The notes: generated by a model not told the origin, from the sequence alone. A DNA stretch of 64,000 nucleotides from Streptococcus parasanguinis (GCF_023109675.1 NZ_JALDUR010000003.1:124001-188000); one strand, 5' to 3'; positions 1 to 8,894 are shown, numbered from the stretch's first letter. Program-made: numbers and translations.

Positions 1-1542
1 ATTACGGGCAGTGACTTTTTGTGTAAAGTTCATCCGGTTCCAAAGTGGGGTGATGCGCTCCAAAAGAATCTTAGAACCAGATGTTGGAGGTTTTGGAAGA
101 AGAAGTTGGGCTGGCTTTTCTCCTAATTCGCGCTTGGCTACCATGAAAGCGGGAAGAACTGTGGACAAAAGACCAAGCACAATAGCTAGAAGAGTCTTAA
201 ATGGATAAAAGTGTAACTCAATTGGTGCGAGGAGGATTCGCTCTTTATAACTATTGTATATGATAGTTGGAAGGAGAATATGTCCAGCAGCAACCCCAAT
301 AGCAGTACCAATCATGCTCGTCACGAATCCATAAATAATAAATTTACGGATGATGTCCTTGTTTTGGTAACCGAGAGCTTTGAATGTCCCTGCCTTAATC
401 CGTTCTTCTTCGACGAAGCGTCCCATTGTTACAAAGGTAACCAAGGCAGCAATAAAGTAGAGGATAACAGGGAAGATATTACTGAGGTTCTGAAAAACAG
501 AAGCGTTGGTCTCATATGAAACGTACCCTTCTGACCAAGGAGCTTCACGACGTGTGTAGACATCGTAGCTTGGTTCAGCAATGCTATCGATTTTTTCTTG
601 AGCTTCCTTTATTTGCTCCTTCTTGTCAGCGATTTCATCTTGTGCCTGAGTCAATTGTCCCTGGACAAGAGGATTCTTATCCTGACCGCTGGCTTTCGCT
701 TGTTCAAGTTTCTTGTTAAGCTCCGTTTCTGCTTTCTGAAGTTGTCTTGTTTGTTGGTCAATCTTAGCCTGTGGATCAGCTTTTAATTCTTTCAAACGGT
801 TAGCAGGCTGATTTTTTACTAATTTTTCAAGCTCATCCTCGTGTTTGGAAACCTTGTCAGTGTAATCCTGGGTATAGGGGTTAGCTCCACGGACGTCTTT
901 GTAAGCTAAGCGTGCAATCATGTAGACGTCGGAATCAAAACTAGATTCAGGAACAACCGCATACCCTTTGAGTTCCCCACTACCAGCTGTCGATGAACCT
1001 AGGTCAACACTTGATAAGATTTCAGAAGACTGAACAAAGCCAGTGATGGTAAAACTGTGTTCTTTTAAGACATCCTTACCATTGTCACCCTCTTTTTCAG
1101 AAAACTCAATTTTGTCACCGATCTTATAGTTATCTTGATAGACTGAAGAAAGAACAATTTCACCTTGCTTACTTGGAAGTTTTCCTTTTACAACCTCATA
1201 AGTTGAGATATCTTTTGGTTTTGAAAATAGTCGAAAGGAATCAGTGGAACCTTTCAGTACTACATCTTTAAAGTAACCATACTCAATGTTTGCCTCTGAT
1301 GAGACTTGATTTAGGAGGTCTTGATCTGACTGGTTCAGTCCATAGCTGCCAGTAACTGTGAGGTCAGCTGTTTGGTGTTTAGTAAAATAGCTTGTTCCCG
1401 TGTGTTGCATATCAGGTGTCGTCACCTTTAGACCCACAAGAGCGAAAGAACCTAAGGCCATGAGTGAAGCAATAGAAACCACCCGTCCTTTAGAACTAGA
1501 GAAAGACTTTCTCACGTCCTTCCAATAAGTTTTACGATTCAT
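1..1542 (-). CDS. ABC transporter permease, FtsX/MacB type (3' end cut by window edge)
   Basis: Open in frame for 514 codons from an ATG at 1542 to the window edge; AAAGGATG lies just upstream as ribosome site. The protein begins with a cytoplasmic basic stretch and a membrane segment near residues 20-40. A large extracytoplasmic domain follows (MacB periplasmic-core-like), with a charged coiled-coil insertion around residues 240-310. FtsX-type membrane segments lie near 356-373, 402-425 and 444-467. Large FtsX permeases of this kind form exporters or cell-envelope machines with a separate ATPase, here the gene directly upstream on the same strand (13 nt apart). The missing C-terminus would hold more membrane segments. 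The substrate is unknown; the neighbouring TetR gene suggests drug or peptide export. Confidence 0.85.
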   Translation of the reverse strand, partial: MNRKTYWKDVRKSFSSSKGRVVSIASLMALGSFALVGLKVTTPDMQHTGTSYFTKHQTADLTVTGSYGLNQSDQDLLNQVSSEANIEYGYFKDVVLKGSTDSFRLFSKPKDISTYEVVKGKLPSKQGEIVLSSVYQDNYKIGDKIEFSEKEGDNGKDVLKEHSFTITGFVQSSEILSSVDLGSSTAGSGELKGYAVVPESSFDSDVYMIARLAYKDVRGANPYTQDYTDKVSKHEDELEKLVKNQPANRLKELKADPQAKIDQQTRQLQKAETELNKKLEQAKASGQDKNPLVQGQLTQAQDEIADKKEQIKEAQEKIDSIAEPSYDVYTRREAPWSEGYVSYETNASVFQNLSNIFPVILYFIAALVTFVTMGRFVEEERIKAGTFKALGYQNKDIIRKFIIYGFVTSMIGTAIGVAAGHILLPTIIYNSYKERILLAPIELHFYPFKTLLAIVLGLLSTVLPAFMVAKRELGEKPAQLLLPKPPTSGSKILLERITPLWNRMNFTQKVTARN

Positions 1543-1554
1543 GAGACATCCTTT

Positions 1555-2256
1555 CTAGTACTCGAGGCTATCAATATCTTGTGGATGGGCATTGAGTTCA
1601 ATACTTTGAACACGCGCATCATGCATACGAATCACACGATCAGCAATAGGTGCAAGCGCCCCGTTGTGAGTGACGATGATAACGGTAGCTCCTTCATTGC
1701 GAGCCTTGTCTTGGAGAATCTTCAAGACCTGTTTTCCAGTATTGTAATCCAGGGCTCCTGTAGGTTCGTCACAGAGGAGAATTTTCGGATTTTTTGCGAC
1801 GGCGCGAGCGATAGCTACCCGTTGTTGCTCACCACCAGACAATTGTGCAGGGAAGTTGTTGATGCGTTTTCCTAGACCAACATCAATCAAAGTTTGTTCC
1901 GCATCTTTAGCATCCGCGACAATTTCAGAAGCCAACTCTACATTTTCTTTGGCCGTTAAGTTTGAGACCAAGTTATAGAATTGAAAGACGAATCCGACAT
2001 CGTCTCTACGATAGGCTGTTAATTGTTTCGCATTATAATTGGAGATGTCTTTCCCATCGATGACGACCTTTCCTTCATCATTGGTATCCATACCACCAAG
2101 AATATTGAGAACAGTTGATTTTCCTGCCCCAGAAGAACCGAGTATAATCACTAACTCCCCTTTTTCAATTTCGAAAGTGATATCATTGTTTGCGATGATT
2201 TCCACATCACCTGTTTTATACCGTTTGTAACTATGTTTCATTTCAATATACGCCAT
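1555..2256 (-). CDS. ABC transporter ATP-binding protein (MacB/LolD family)
   Basis: A 233-aa ATPase with Walker A (GSSGAGKST), Q-loop, signature LSGGEQQR and Walker B ending in CDEPTGALD, followed by an H-loop in VTHN. The LSGGEQQR signature and short length are typical of the MacB/LolD/FtsE-like branch that powers FtsX-type permeases rather than importers. It sits 13 nt upstream of the permease gene and should be cotranscribed with it. Its promoter region is shared with the divergent TetR gene and contains three copies of one inverted repeat, so repression by that TetR protein is likely. Confidence 0.92.
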   Translation of the reverse strand: MAYIEMKHSYKRYKTGDVEIIANNDITFEIEKGELVIILGSSGAGKSTVLNILGGMDTNDEGKVVIDGKDISNYNAKQLTAYRRDDVGFVFQFYNLVSNLTAKENVELASEIVADAKDAEQTLIDVGLGKRINNFPAQLSGGEQQRVAIARAVAKNPKILLCDEPTGALDYNTGKQVLKILQDKARNEGATVIIVTHNGALAPIADRVIRMHDARVQSIELNAHPQDIDSLEY

Positions 2257-2294
2257 GTGTATTTGTCTCCTTTAAAAATTATCAGCTGCTAAAA

Positions 2295-2470
2295 CAACAA
2301 CCTGTTGAATAATTACGAAGGTTATTTTATGATTTTTTAAATACGATTGCTACAACAGAAAACAACAATGTGTTGAAATAACGAAGAAAATATGATAATC
2401 ATAACTGAAAATATCAGATGATAGTTGACATTTTCAAAATTCGAGATATACTTTAATCAACAATATGTAG
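2295..2470. promoter_or_regulatory. Three CAACA-N3-TGTTG operator-like inverted repeats between ABC exporter and TetR gene
   Basis: Perfect copies CAACA-ACC-TGTTG (2295-2307) and CAACA-ATG-TGTTG (2363-2375), and a one-mismatch copy CAACA-ATA-TGTAG (2458-2470) just before the TetR start. The two perfect copies are each followed by an AACGAAG/TACGAAG stretch. Placement in a divergent promoter region next to a TetR gene suggests these are its binding sites (inference). Confidence 0.65.
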
Positions 2471-2485
2471 AAATAAGGGGTTCGT

Positions 2486-3034
2486 ATGCAACAGAGACAA
2501 ACGACAACTAAGTCAGATATTAAAGAAGCCTTCATTCAGCTTTTGGCTACAAAAAGTTTAGAGGATATAACGATTAGTCAGTTAACTAAAAAAGCGGGTG
2601 TCAACCGCTCGACATTTTATCTGCACTACCTAGATAAACAGGATTTTTTAGAGCAATTAAAAGAAGAAACCATAACGACGGTTCGTATGATTTTGAGGAA
2701 AGAAACCTTTTATCCCAAAGAAGCCTTAGAAGCCATCTTGTCTTATTTCCAAGAGAACAGTGCTTTTTTTGCTGAAATTGCAAAAAATCCAAGCTTTCGT
2801 TTTGCAGACAACATTCGTTATTTTATCTTGGGGATGATTGAGTCTACGCCACGTTCTCGACCAGTCATTGTGGCAGCTTATCAAATGCCAGAGCGCTATG
2901 CTATTACCATGTATGTTTCTGGTTTGACAGGACTTATTGTCGACTGGATTATCAATGGGACTCAGGAAAACCCCCAACAATTGACCAAGATTATACTGGA
3001 TTCCCCAGGGATGGAGTGGTTTAAAGAAAAGTAA
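2486..3034 (+). CDS. TetR/AcrR family transcriptional regulator
   Basis: 182 aa. The N-terminal ~50 residues form a TetR-type helix-turn-helix (KSDIKEAFIQLL, then the recognition part KAGVNRSTFYLHY). The remainder is helical, as in TetR ligand/dimer domains, and length is normal for the family. Transcribed divergently from the ABC exporter, with a candidate operator overlapping its own promoter region, so it probably represses both itself and the exporter until an inducer binds. GGGG before the ATG gives an acceptable ribosome site (AAGGGG). The inducer cannot be predicted. Confidence 0.9.
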   Translation: MQQRQTTTKSDIKEAFIQLLATKSLEDITISQLTKKAGVNRSTFYLHYLDKQDFLEQLKEETITTVRMILRKETFYPKEALEAILSYFQENSAFFAEIAKNPSFRFADNIRYFILGMIESTPRSRPVIVAAYQMPERYAITMYVSGLTGLIVDWIINGTQENPQQLTKIILDSPGMEWFKEK

Positions 3035-3144
3035 CTACTTAAGAATCCTCAGGGGCTTTGAAACAGAATTGCCTCTTATTGACAGAAGTTAGATGGCTGA
3101 GTCCTTTCATTCTAATTGTTGACTGTCTCTTCAAAAAAACTCCA

Positions 3145-3173
3145 TTGAGTCTGGCTTAAAATTATGTTACAAT
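3145..3173 (+). promoter_or_regulatory. Sigma-A promoter for the C26 amidotransferase gene
   Basis: TTGAGT at 3145-3150 and TACAAT at 3168-3173 with a 17-nt spacer, ending 25 nt upstream of the first possible start codon. Confidence 0.6.
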
Positions 3174-3198
3174 AAGCCTTGAAAATGAATGAAAGTAT

Positions 3199-3906
3199 AT
3201 GGAAAAAAGTATGAAAAAACGACCAGTAATTGGAATTACAGGAAATGAAAGACCCTTCCCGGATGATCCAGACGCGAATATGAGCTATGCGGCGACTGGT
3301 TTTGTCGAAGCGGTCAAAGAGGCAGGAGGGATTCCCTTGATCTTGCCAATTGGAGATGCAGCCTTAGCCAAAGACTACATATCGATGATTGATAAGCTCA
3401 TCATTACCGGTGGACAAAATGTCTTGCCCAAGTTTTACGGAGAAGAAATCACCATCGACAGTGATGACTACCTCTTGAAACGCGATCTCTTTGAGTTGGC
3501 CTTGATTGAAGAAGCGCGTGCGGCTAAAAAAGCGATCTTTACCGTTTGCCGTGGGACCCAGCTCTATAATGTCGCTCTAGGGGGAACTCTGTATCAAGAC
3601 ATTGAACACCACTGGCAGGACAATCCAGGTCAGTACACCAGCCAAGAGTTGGTGACCAAGGATCAGACGATCCTGCAAGAGATCTATGGTAAGACCAGTC
3701 GCATCAATTCTTTCCATCATCAAAGTATTAAAGACTTGGCAGATGGTTTAGAAGTGATCGCGCGGGATCCTAAAGATGACATCATAGAAGCCGTTCAATC
3801 CACAGATGAGAGTCGTTTCCTCGGCGTTCAGTGGCATCCGGAATTTCGTTTTGACAAGAGCCCAGCAGATCGCAAGCTCTTTGAATATGTCGTGAATGAC
3901 TTATAA
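3199..3906 (+). CDS. Gamma-glutamyl-gamma-aminobutyrate hydrolase-like class I amidotransferase (peptidase C26)
   Basis: 235 aa. Motifs of the class I glutamine amidotransferase fold are present: the nucleophile elbow TVCRGTQ (Cys117) and the GVQWHPEF segment giving His213 and Glu215, a full catalytic triad. The family includes PuuD, which hydrolyses gamma-glutamyl-GABA in putrescine breakdown; no other Puu genes are nearby, so the real gamma-glutamyl substrate is uncertain. The start may be 3199 or the second ATG at 3211, whose product would begin MKKRPVIGIT like most family members. The gene has its own promoter and ends at a repeat whose first hairpin can act as a terminator. Confidence 0.85.
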   Translation: MEKSMKKRPVIGITGNERPFPDDPDANMSYAATGFVEAVKEAGGIPLILPIGDAALAKDYISMIDKLIITGGQNVLPKFYGEEITIDSDDYLLKRDLFELALIEEARAAKKAIFTVCRGTQLYNVALGGTLYQDIEHHWQDNPGQYTSQELVTKDQTILQEIYGKTSRINSFHHQSIKDLADGLEVIARDPKDDIIEAVQSTDESRFLGVQWHPEFRFDKSPADRKLFEYVVNDL

Positions 3907-3914
3907 CGAAGACC

Positions 3915-4093
3915 GAGGCTGGGACAAAAGTCCTAGCCTCTCAATTATTTTTGGATTGTCGAGCAAGACGCAGTGGTTGAGTGGGCTCTACTACGCTGAT
4001 TTCATCAGCTTTTACAGCCCTACTCAACTGTGCGGAGGTGGGACGACGAAATCGAATTCTAACGAATGACCGATTTCTGTCCCACTCTCTTTT
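3915..4093. repeat. 179-nt intergenic repeat, copy 1
   Basis: Identical over 177 of 179 positions to 50005-50183, same orientation. It opens with a hairpin (GAGGCTGGGAC / GTCCTAGCCTC, AAAA loop) followed by a T-rich stretch and ends CCCACTCTCTTTT. It lies directly after the C26 gene and just before the GH1 promoter region. A more diverged inverted relative lies at 51481-51600. It looks like a short streptococcal intergenic element in the manner of RUP/BOX, but I do not recognise it by name. Confidence 0.9.
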
Positions 4094-4185
4094 CTTTAAT
4101 CTGCGTAAGAAAGACTGTAAATTGTGCCTAGGTTTTGGGGGAGGATTCGCTACAATAGAGCTAGTAGAATGAGGAGGATTAGGAC

Positions 4186-5571
4186 ATGTATCAATTTCCA
4201 AAGGATTTTTTATGGGGGAGTTCGACCTCGGGCCCTCAAACAGAAGGGCGTTTCGCCCAGGATGGAAAGGGAGACAATCTCTGGGATTACTGGTATAAGA
4301 TCGAGCCCAACCGCTTTTATCAAGGGCAAGGACCAGAGAAAACATCGACTTTTTATGAACACTGGGAAGAAGATTTGGACCTCTTGTTAGAAACTGGCCA
4401 CACGGCCTTTCGGACCTCTATTCAGTGGTCACGTATTTTCCCAGAAGGACGAGGAGAGATCAATCAAGCAGGCGTTGATTTCTACCGTCGTGTCTTTGAA
4501 AAGATAAAGGAGAAAGGGATTCACCTCTTGGTCAACCTCTATCATTTTGATTTACCGATGGCTCTTCAAGAGCAAGGGGATGGTTGGGAAAATAAAGAAA
4601 CTGCCTATGCTTACCAAGAATATGCGCGTTTCTGTTTCAAGACCTATGGGGATCTGGTCGATCAGTGGATCACCTTTAATGAACCCATTGTCCCTGTGGA
4701 GTTTGGTTATTTTTATGATGCCCATTTTCCTCATAAGGTAGACGCAGCAGCAGCAGTAAAAGTAGCCTACCACACCCAGTTAGCAAGCTCTCTAGCGGTT
4801 AAGGCCTGTCACGAGGTGGATCCTAACTATCGTATCGGGATTGTGCTCAATTTGACACCAGCCTATCCTCGGAGCCAGCATCCAGAAGATGTGAAAGCTG
4901 CGCGTATTGCCGAGCTCTTTCAAGCCAAATCTTTCTTAGATCCATCTGTTCTTGGTCATTATCCTGAAGAATTAGTGGAGATCCTACGGGAGCGCGATCT
5001 CTTACCGGATTATGATCCCTTTGAATTGCGCTTGATTGAGGAAAATACGGTGGATTACCTAGGAGTTAACTATTACCAACCACTCCGTGTGGCGGCTCCT
5101 CGTTATGCTCCAAATCCAGCATCTCCCCTACTCTTTGAACAATTTTATGAACCTTATGTTATGCCAGGGCGCAAGATCAATCCCCACCGTGGTTGGGAAA
5201 TCTATGAGCAAGGCTTGTATGACATTGCCCAAAACATCAAGGAAAACTATGGCAATATCGAATGGATCCTGACAGAAAATGGGATGGGGGTTGAAGGAGA
5301 GGAAAAATTCCGCAAGGATGGCGTGATCCAAGACGACTACCGGATTGACTTTGTCAAAGACCATCTTCGTGAGCTCCACCGGGCTATTCAAGATGGTGCC
5401 AACTGTAAAGGATATTTGATCTGGACCTTTATTGACTGCTGGTCTTGGCTCAATGGCTACAAGAACCGCTATGGTTTAGTTGAATTGGATCTTGGGAGTC
5501 AAAAACGTACCCTCAAAAAATCCGGCCATTGGTTCCGTGAGTTGAGCCAGCAGAATGGATTTGAAGAGTAG
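4186..5571 (+). CDS. Glycoside hydrolase family 1 (6-phospho-beta-glucosidase-like)
   Basis: 461 aa, normal for GH1. Acid/base Glu166 is in TFNEP and nucleophile Glu364 in LTENGMG. It should hydrolyse beta-glucosides, probably phosphorylated by a PTS, in the cytoplasm (no signal peptide). The phosphate-binding region reads S420-W-L-N-G-Y-K-N-R-Y429. By analogy with LacG (Ser428/Lys435/Tyr437) the Ser and Tyr are kept but the Lys position is Asn427, with a Lys one place earlier, so preference for a 6-phosphate is likely but not assured. No PTS gene is adjacent; it appears monocistronic, with GAGGAGG before the ATG and a strong terminator behind. Confidence 0.88.
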   Translation: MYQFPKDFLWGSSTSGPQTEGRFAQDGKGDNLWDYWYKIEPNRFYQGQGPEKTSTFYEHWEEDLDLLLETGHTAFRTSIQWSRIFPEGRGEINQAGVDFYRRVFEKIKEKGIHLLVNLYHFDLPMALQEQGDGWENKETAYAYQEYARFCFKTYGDLVDQWITFNEPIVPVEFGYFYDAHFPHKVDAAAAVKVAYHTQLASSLAVKACHEVDPNYRIGIVLNLTPAYPRSQHPEDVKAARIAELFQAKSFLDPSVLGHYPEELVEILRERDLLPDYDPFELRLIEENTVDYLGVNYYQPLRVAAPRYAPNPASPLLFEQFYEPYVMPGRKINPHRGWEIYEQGLYDIAQNIKENYGNIEWILTENGMGVEGEEKFRKDGVIQDDYRIDFVKDHLRELHRAIQDGANCKGYLIWTFIDCWSWLNGYKNRYGLVELDLGSQKRTLKKSGHWFRELSQQNGFEE

Positions 5572-5578
5572 AAAAAGC

Positions 5579-5612
5579 AACCTATCAACCAAGATGTTGA
5601 TAGGTTTTTCTT
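5579..5612 (+). terminator. Intrinsic terminator after GH1 gene
   Basis: Perfect 11-bp stem AACCTATCAAC / GTTGATAGGTT with 6-nt loop, followed by TTTTCTT. Confidence 0.9.
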
Positions 5613-5652
5613 AACCCTTTCTTAACTAGACCAATTTTCTTGAATTTCCTAG

Positions 5653-5681
5653 TTGACAAACTGGAAGAAGCATTGTATACT
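5653..5681 (+). promoter_or_regulatory. glmS promoter
   Basis: TTGACA (5653-5658), 17-nt spacer, TATACT (5676-5681). It starts a leader of roughly 115 nt before the glmS ATG. Confidence 0.85.
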
Positions 5682-5741
5682 GACTCCGCTGGTTGCTTTT
5701 TTGGTAAATTAGACTATACCAATTTCAAAGTAACTGAGAAA

Positions 5742-5803
5742 TCGACCATGGGTCGTTTGACTAAGTAAAGGGGAAAGTATAGCAAGGCTATATCGTAAAA
5801 ACT
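5742..5803 (+). promoter_or_regulatory. glmS: glmS leader with stem-loop between ribosome site and start codon
   Basis: The leader contains a small CGACC/GGTCG hairpin near 5742-5756, then the purine-rich AAAGGGG (5767-5773). A perfect stem TATAGC-AAG-GCTATA (5778-5792) follows, 11 nt before the ATG at 5804. The best Shine-Dalgarno is 30 nt from the start codon unless this stem forms and brings it closer. The conserved core of the glmS ribozyme was not seen. Confidence 0.5.
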
Positions 5804-7612
5804 ATGTGCGGAATCGTTGGTGTTGTAGGAAATACAAATGCTACTGATATTTTGATTCAAGGACTTGAAAAGCTCGAATACCGAGGCTATGACTCTGCGG
5901 GTGTTTTTCTGGCTAGTGAAGGCAAGAGCCAATTGGTAAAGGCAGTTGGCCGCATTGCAGAATTGTCGTCTAAGGCAGAATGTGTCGAAGGAACAGCTGG
6001 GATCGGACATACCCGCTGGGCAACTCACGGAAAACCAACTGAGGACAATGCCCACCCACACCGTTCTGAAACAGGTCGCTTTGTGTTGGTCCACAATGGG
6101 GTCATTGAAAACTACCTTGAAATCAAGGAAGAATACCTAGCCGGTCACCATTTCAAGGGGCAAACAGATACAGAAATTGCAGCCCACTTGATTGGAAAAT
6201 TTGCTGAAGAAGAGGGCTTGTCTACGCTTGAAGCCTTTAAAAAAGCTCTCCACATCATCCGTGGGGCCTATGCTTTTGCTTTGATGGATGCGGAAGATCC
6301 AAGCACCATCTATGTGGCAAAAAATAAATCACCACTCTTGATTGGTCTTGGCGATGGCTACAATATGGTCTGCTCAGATGCTATGGCTATGATTCGCGAA
6401 ACCAACCAATACATGGAAATCCATGACCAAGAGTTGGTCATTGTCAAGGCTGACAGCGTTGAAGTGCAAGACTATGATGGCAACGTCAAAGAACGGGCTA
6501 GCTACACGGCTGAACTCGACCTTTCTGATATTGGAAAAGGGACTTACCCATACTACATGCTCAAGGAAATCGATGAGCAACCAACTGTCATGCGTAAGTT
6601 GATCCAAGCCTATACAGATGAATCTGGTCAAGTAGTAGTAGACCCAGCTATTATCAAGGCTGTTCAAGAAGCAGACCGCATCTATATCCTTGCGGCTGGG
6701 ACCTCTTACCATGCTGGATTTGCGTCTAAAAAAATGTTGGAAGAGTTGACGGATACCCCAGTAGAACTCGGTATTTCATCTGAGTGGGGGTATGGTATGC
6801 CACTTCTCAGCAAGAAACCACTCTTCATCTTTATCAGCCAATCTGGTGAAACAGCTGATAGTCGTCAGGTATTGGTCAAAGCCAATGAAATGGGCATTCC
6901 AAGCTTGACAGTAACCAATGTTCCAGGATCAACTCTTTCACGTGAAGCAGACATGACTATGTTGCTCCATGCTGGTCCTGAAATTGCGGTAGCTTCTACT
7001 AAGGCTTATACGGCTCAAATCGCAGCTCTTGCCTTTCTGGCTAAAGCTGTTGGGGAAGCCAATGGCAATGAGAAGGCCAAAGCCTTTGATTTGGTGCACG
7101 AATTGTCTATCGTTGCCCAATCGATCGAATCAACCCTTTCAGAAAAAGAAGTGATCGACGAAAAAGTTCGTGGCTTGTTGGAAACAACCCGCAATGCTTT
7201 CTATATTGGACGTGGCCAAGATTACTATGTTGCTATGGAAGCCAGTCTGAAACTAAAAGAAATTTCTTACATCCAATGTGAAGGCTTCGCTGCGGGTGAG
7301 TTGAAACACGGTACTATCGCTCTGATCGAAGAGGGTACACCGGTTATCGCCCTCTTGTCTGATCCAGTCCTAGCCAGCCACACACGTGGAAACATCCAAG
7401 AAGTGGCAGCACGTGGGGCTCATGTCTTAACCATTGCAGAAGAAAATGTCGCTAAAGAGACAGATGATTTGGTCTTGACAGCGGTTCACCCTTACCTCTC
7501 TCCAATCTCAATGGTGGTACCAACCCAATTGATTGCCTACTTTGCAACCCTTCATCGTGGGCTCGATGTTGATAAACCACGGAACCTTGCTAAGTCTGTA
7601 ACAGTTGAATAA
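5804..7612 (+). CDS. glmS: Glutamine--fructose-6-phosphate aminotransferase (isomerizing)
   Basis: 602 aa, the usual length. Makes glucosamine-6-phosphate from fructose-6-phosphate and glutamine, the first step to UDP-GlcNAc for peptidoglycan. The start is fixed by MCGIVG, since Cys2 becomes the N-terminal catalytic nucleophile. The glutaminase domain covers about 1-230 ([16 protein letters not shown]). Two SIS domains follow, with [11 protein letters not shown] in the first, and the C-terminus ends in the typical [11 protein letters not shown]. Monocistronic with a strong promoter, an unusual leader hairpin and a two-way terminator shared with the convergent phosphatase gene. Confidence 0.97.
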   Translation: MCGIVGVVGNTNATDILIQGLEKLEYRGYDSAGVFLASEGKSQLVKAVGRIAELSSKAECVEGTAGIGHTRWATHGKPTEDNAHPHRSETGRFVLVHNGVIENYLEIKEEYLAGHHFKGQTDTEIAAHLIGKFAEEEGLSTLEAFKKALHIIRGAYAFALMDAEDPSTIYVAKNKSPLLIGLGDGYNMVCSDAMAMIRETNQYMEIHDQELVIVKADSVEVQDYDGNVKERASYTAELDLSDIGKGTYPYYMLKEIDEQPTVMRKLIQAYTDESGQVVVDPAIIKAVQEADRIYILAAGTSYHAGFASKKMLEELTDTPVELGISSEWGYGMPLLSKKPLFIFISQSGETADSRQVLVKANEMGIPSLTVTNVPGSTLSREADMTMLLHAGPEIAVASTKAYTAQIAALAFLAKAVGEANGNEKAKAFDLVHELSIVAQSIESTLSEKEVIDEKVRGLLETTRNAFYIGRGQDYYVAMEASLKLKEISYIQCEGFAAGELKHGTIALIEEGTPVIALLSDPVLASHTRGNIQEVAARGAHVLTIAEENVAKETDDLVLTAVHPYLSPISMVVPTQLIAYFATLHRGLDVDKPRNLAKSVTVE

Positions 7613-7633
7613 ACTTGTCTATATAGAAAAAAT

Positions 7634-7662
7634 ATCCTCGTTAGGTTTTTCCTAGCGAGGAT
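7634..7662. terminator. Bidirectional terminator between glmS and acid phosphatase
   Basis: Stem ATCCTCG-TTAGG / CCTAGCGAGGAT (one G-T pair) with T5 loop, A-rich before and T-rich after, suited to both convergent genes. Confidence 0.85.
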
Positions 7663-7669
7663 GTTTGCT

Positions 7670-8527
7670 TTATTTATCAAAACCTTGCAAGGCTTTGAGG
7701 CGTTCTTCTGTTTGTCCCTTGGCATCTAGTTTTTTACCTTGGTAAACAGCAGATTCCCATGATCCATACATTGGATTTGGGAAGATGATGAATTTTTCAC
7801 CGAATTCTTTTTGCAATTCGTCCAATTTCTTGTCGCGATCAGCTTCAGAGGTCTTAGAGAAGTCTGCAAAGTCAACCAGGTTGTCCCCAAAGAGCAAGAC
7901 AAGATTGGTCTTTTCTTGTACAGCTTGGCGACGGCCTTCTTTTGATTTGACGCCATCTTCTAAGAACATGAGGTGGTCACGTCCTTGAACAGGAATGCCT
8001 TCTTTTTCAAGGTTCTTAATGGTATCATCTACTTGAGAGGTTGTACGGTCAGAAATGTAGTAGATTTGAACCCCGTTTTGATCCGCATATTGAAGGAAAT
8101 CTTTGGCACCTGGCACCGCTTTTGCGGCTGCTTTTTTCACCCAAACATCCCAATCTTTAGGATTGAAGGCCGTACCATCTTTGACGTTTTGAACTTGGTA
8201 AGGGCTGTTGTCTAAAACAGTTTCGTCCAAATCCAAGACGATGGAATAAGGCTTATCAGAAGGCGTTTGGAGGATCTCTTTCAAACGGTCAGTAGCGACA
8301 TTGTAGCCTTGTAAATACAAAGCCTTGGTTTCTGCTGCCTTTTGGTACCAAAGGACAGACATGGTATTTTCTTGTGAGCGCTGTTGATCATAGGTCATCG
8401 TCACCTGATTTTTAGTGCTGCTTGCTTTTGTCTCTTGCGTTTTAGTGGTATTGCTTCCACAACTTGTCAGTAAAATGACAGAAGCAAGAGCAGAAACGAT
8501 GGTAAAGGTGGTTTTTGTTGTTTTCAT
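7670..8527 (-). CDS. Lipoprotein acid phosphatase / 5'-nucleotidase, e(P4) family
   Basis: 285 aa. A signal peptide ends in lipobox LLTSC (Cys23), so the enzyme is anchored on the outer face of the membrane. HAD-type motif DLDET gives Asp99 and Asp101, with a second HAD motif in ISDRTTSQ and acidic residues in LLFGDNLVDF. The e(P4) class C phosphatases remove phosphate from nucleotides and other small monoesters, allowing nucleoside uptake. It has its own promoter (TTGTCA-17-TATAAT on the minus strand, + positions 8561-8589) and AAGGAG before the ATG. It converges on glmS. Confidence 0.93.
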   Translation of the reverse strand: MKTTKTTFTIVSALASVILLTSCGSNTTKTQETKASSTKNQVTMTYDQQRSQENTMSVLWYQKAAETKALYLQGYNVATDRLKEILQTPSDKPYSIVLDLDETVLDNSPYQVQNVKDGTAFNPKDWDVWVKKAAAKAVPGAKDFLQYADQNGVQIYYISDRTTSQVDDTIKNLEKEGIPVQGRDHLMFLEDGVKSKEGRRQAVQEKTNLVLLFGDNLVDFADFSKTSEADRDKKLDELQKEFGEKFIIFPNPMYGSWESAVYQGKKLDAKGQTEERLKALQGFDK

Positions 8528-8560
8528 AAACCGTACACTCCTTAAAATTATTCTATAAAA

Positions 8561-8589
8561 ATTATACTCCTTTCAATCTTGCCTGACAA
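8561..8589 (-). promoter_or_regulatory. Promoter of the acid phosphatase gene
   Basis: Read on the minus strand: TTGTCA, 17-nt spacer, TATAAT, 33 nt before the ATG. Confidence 0.75.
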
Positions 8590-8689
8590 GAAAGAGAAGA
8601 AGGTGTCTAGGAATCGGTGAAAAGAAAAAGAAGGAAAAACGCTGCTATGAAAGGTTTCTTCGCCTCAACATATGCTATTTTTTCCTTTA

Positions 8690-8815
8690 AAAGAAGGGAT
8701 ATAGTTTTCTGCTATAACCGGATCAAGAAAAGATCAAAGCATCCCTTTTCTTCTAAAATGAAACAATAAAGAAAGATACTCGCAAGTCCCTATTTTCAAG
8801 CACTTGCGTTTTTTT
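8690..8815 (+). promoter_or_regulatory. Structured leader with intrinsic terminator upstream of the UroD-like operon
   Basis: GGGAT...ATCCC can close a junction holding the smaller pairs TATAG/CTATA and GATC/GATC (about 8690-8757). A terminator follows: CGCAAGT (8781-8787) with ACTTGCG (8802-8808) and T7. No plus-strand gene lies upstream (the phosphatase is on the other strand), so the terminator has nothing to end except a leader or small RNA. A possible start site is TGCTATAAC at 8710-8718. No known riboswitch class was recognised. Riboswitch-like attenuation is a guess; the pairing is visible. Confidence 0.4.
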
Positions 8816-8846
8816 GATGCCTTTCTCAATAAAGAAATTTTAAGGC

Positions 8847-8894
8847 CTTGATAGGGAAAATATATTAGTCAGCTACTTTTTGAGGTGATATCAT
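8847..8894 (+). repeat. 48-nt conserved upstream block, copy A
   Basis: Aligns without gaps to 10199-10246: shared CTTGATA, TATATTAGTCA and GAGGTGATA/GAAGTGATA at the same spacing. Each copy precedes one of the two UroD-like paralogues. Confidence 0.7.

Noticed and set aside
280-786. Plus-strand ORFs of 62-79 codons
   Set aside because: They lie inside the minus-strand ABC permease reading frame and have no ribosome sites or recognisable products.
3941-4345. Minus-strand ORF of 134 codons over the repeat and GH1 start
   Set aside because: It covers an intergenic repeat and the start of a clear GH1 gene; the sequence is of no known type.
5682-5803. glmS ribozyme
   Set aside because: The conserved catalytic core was not seen and the leader is too short; only simple hairpins are present.
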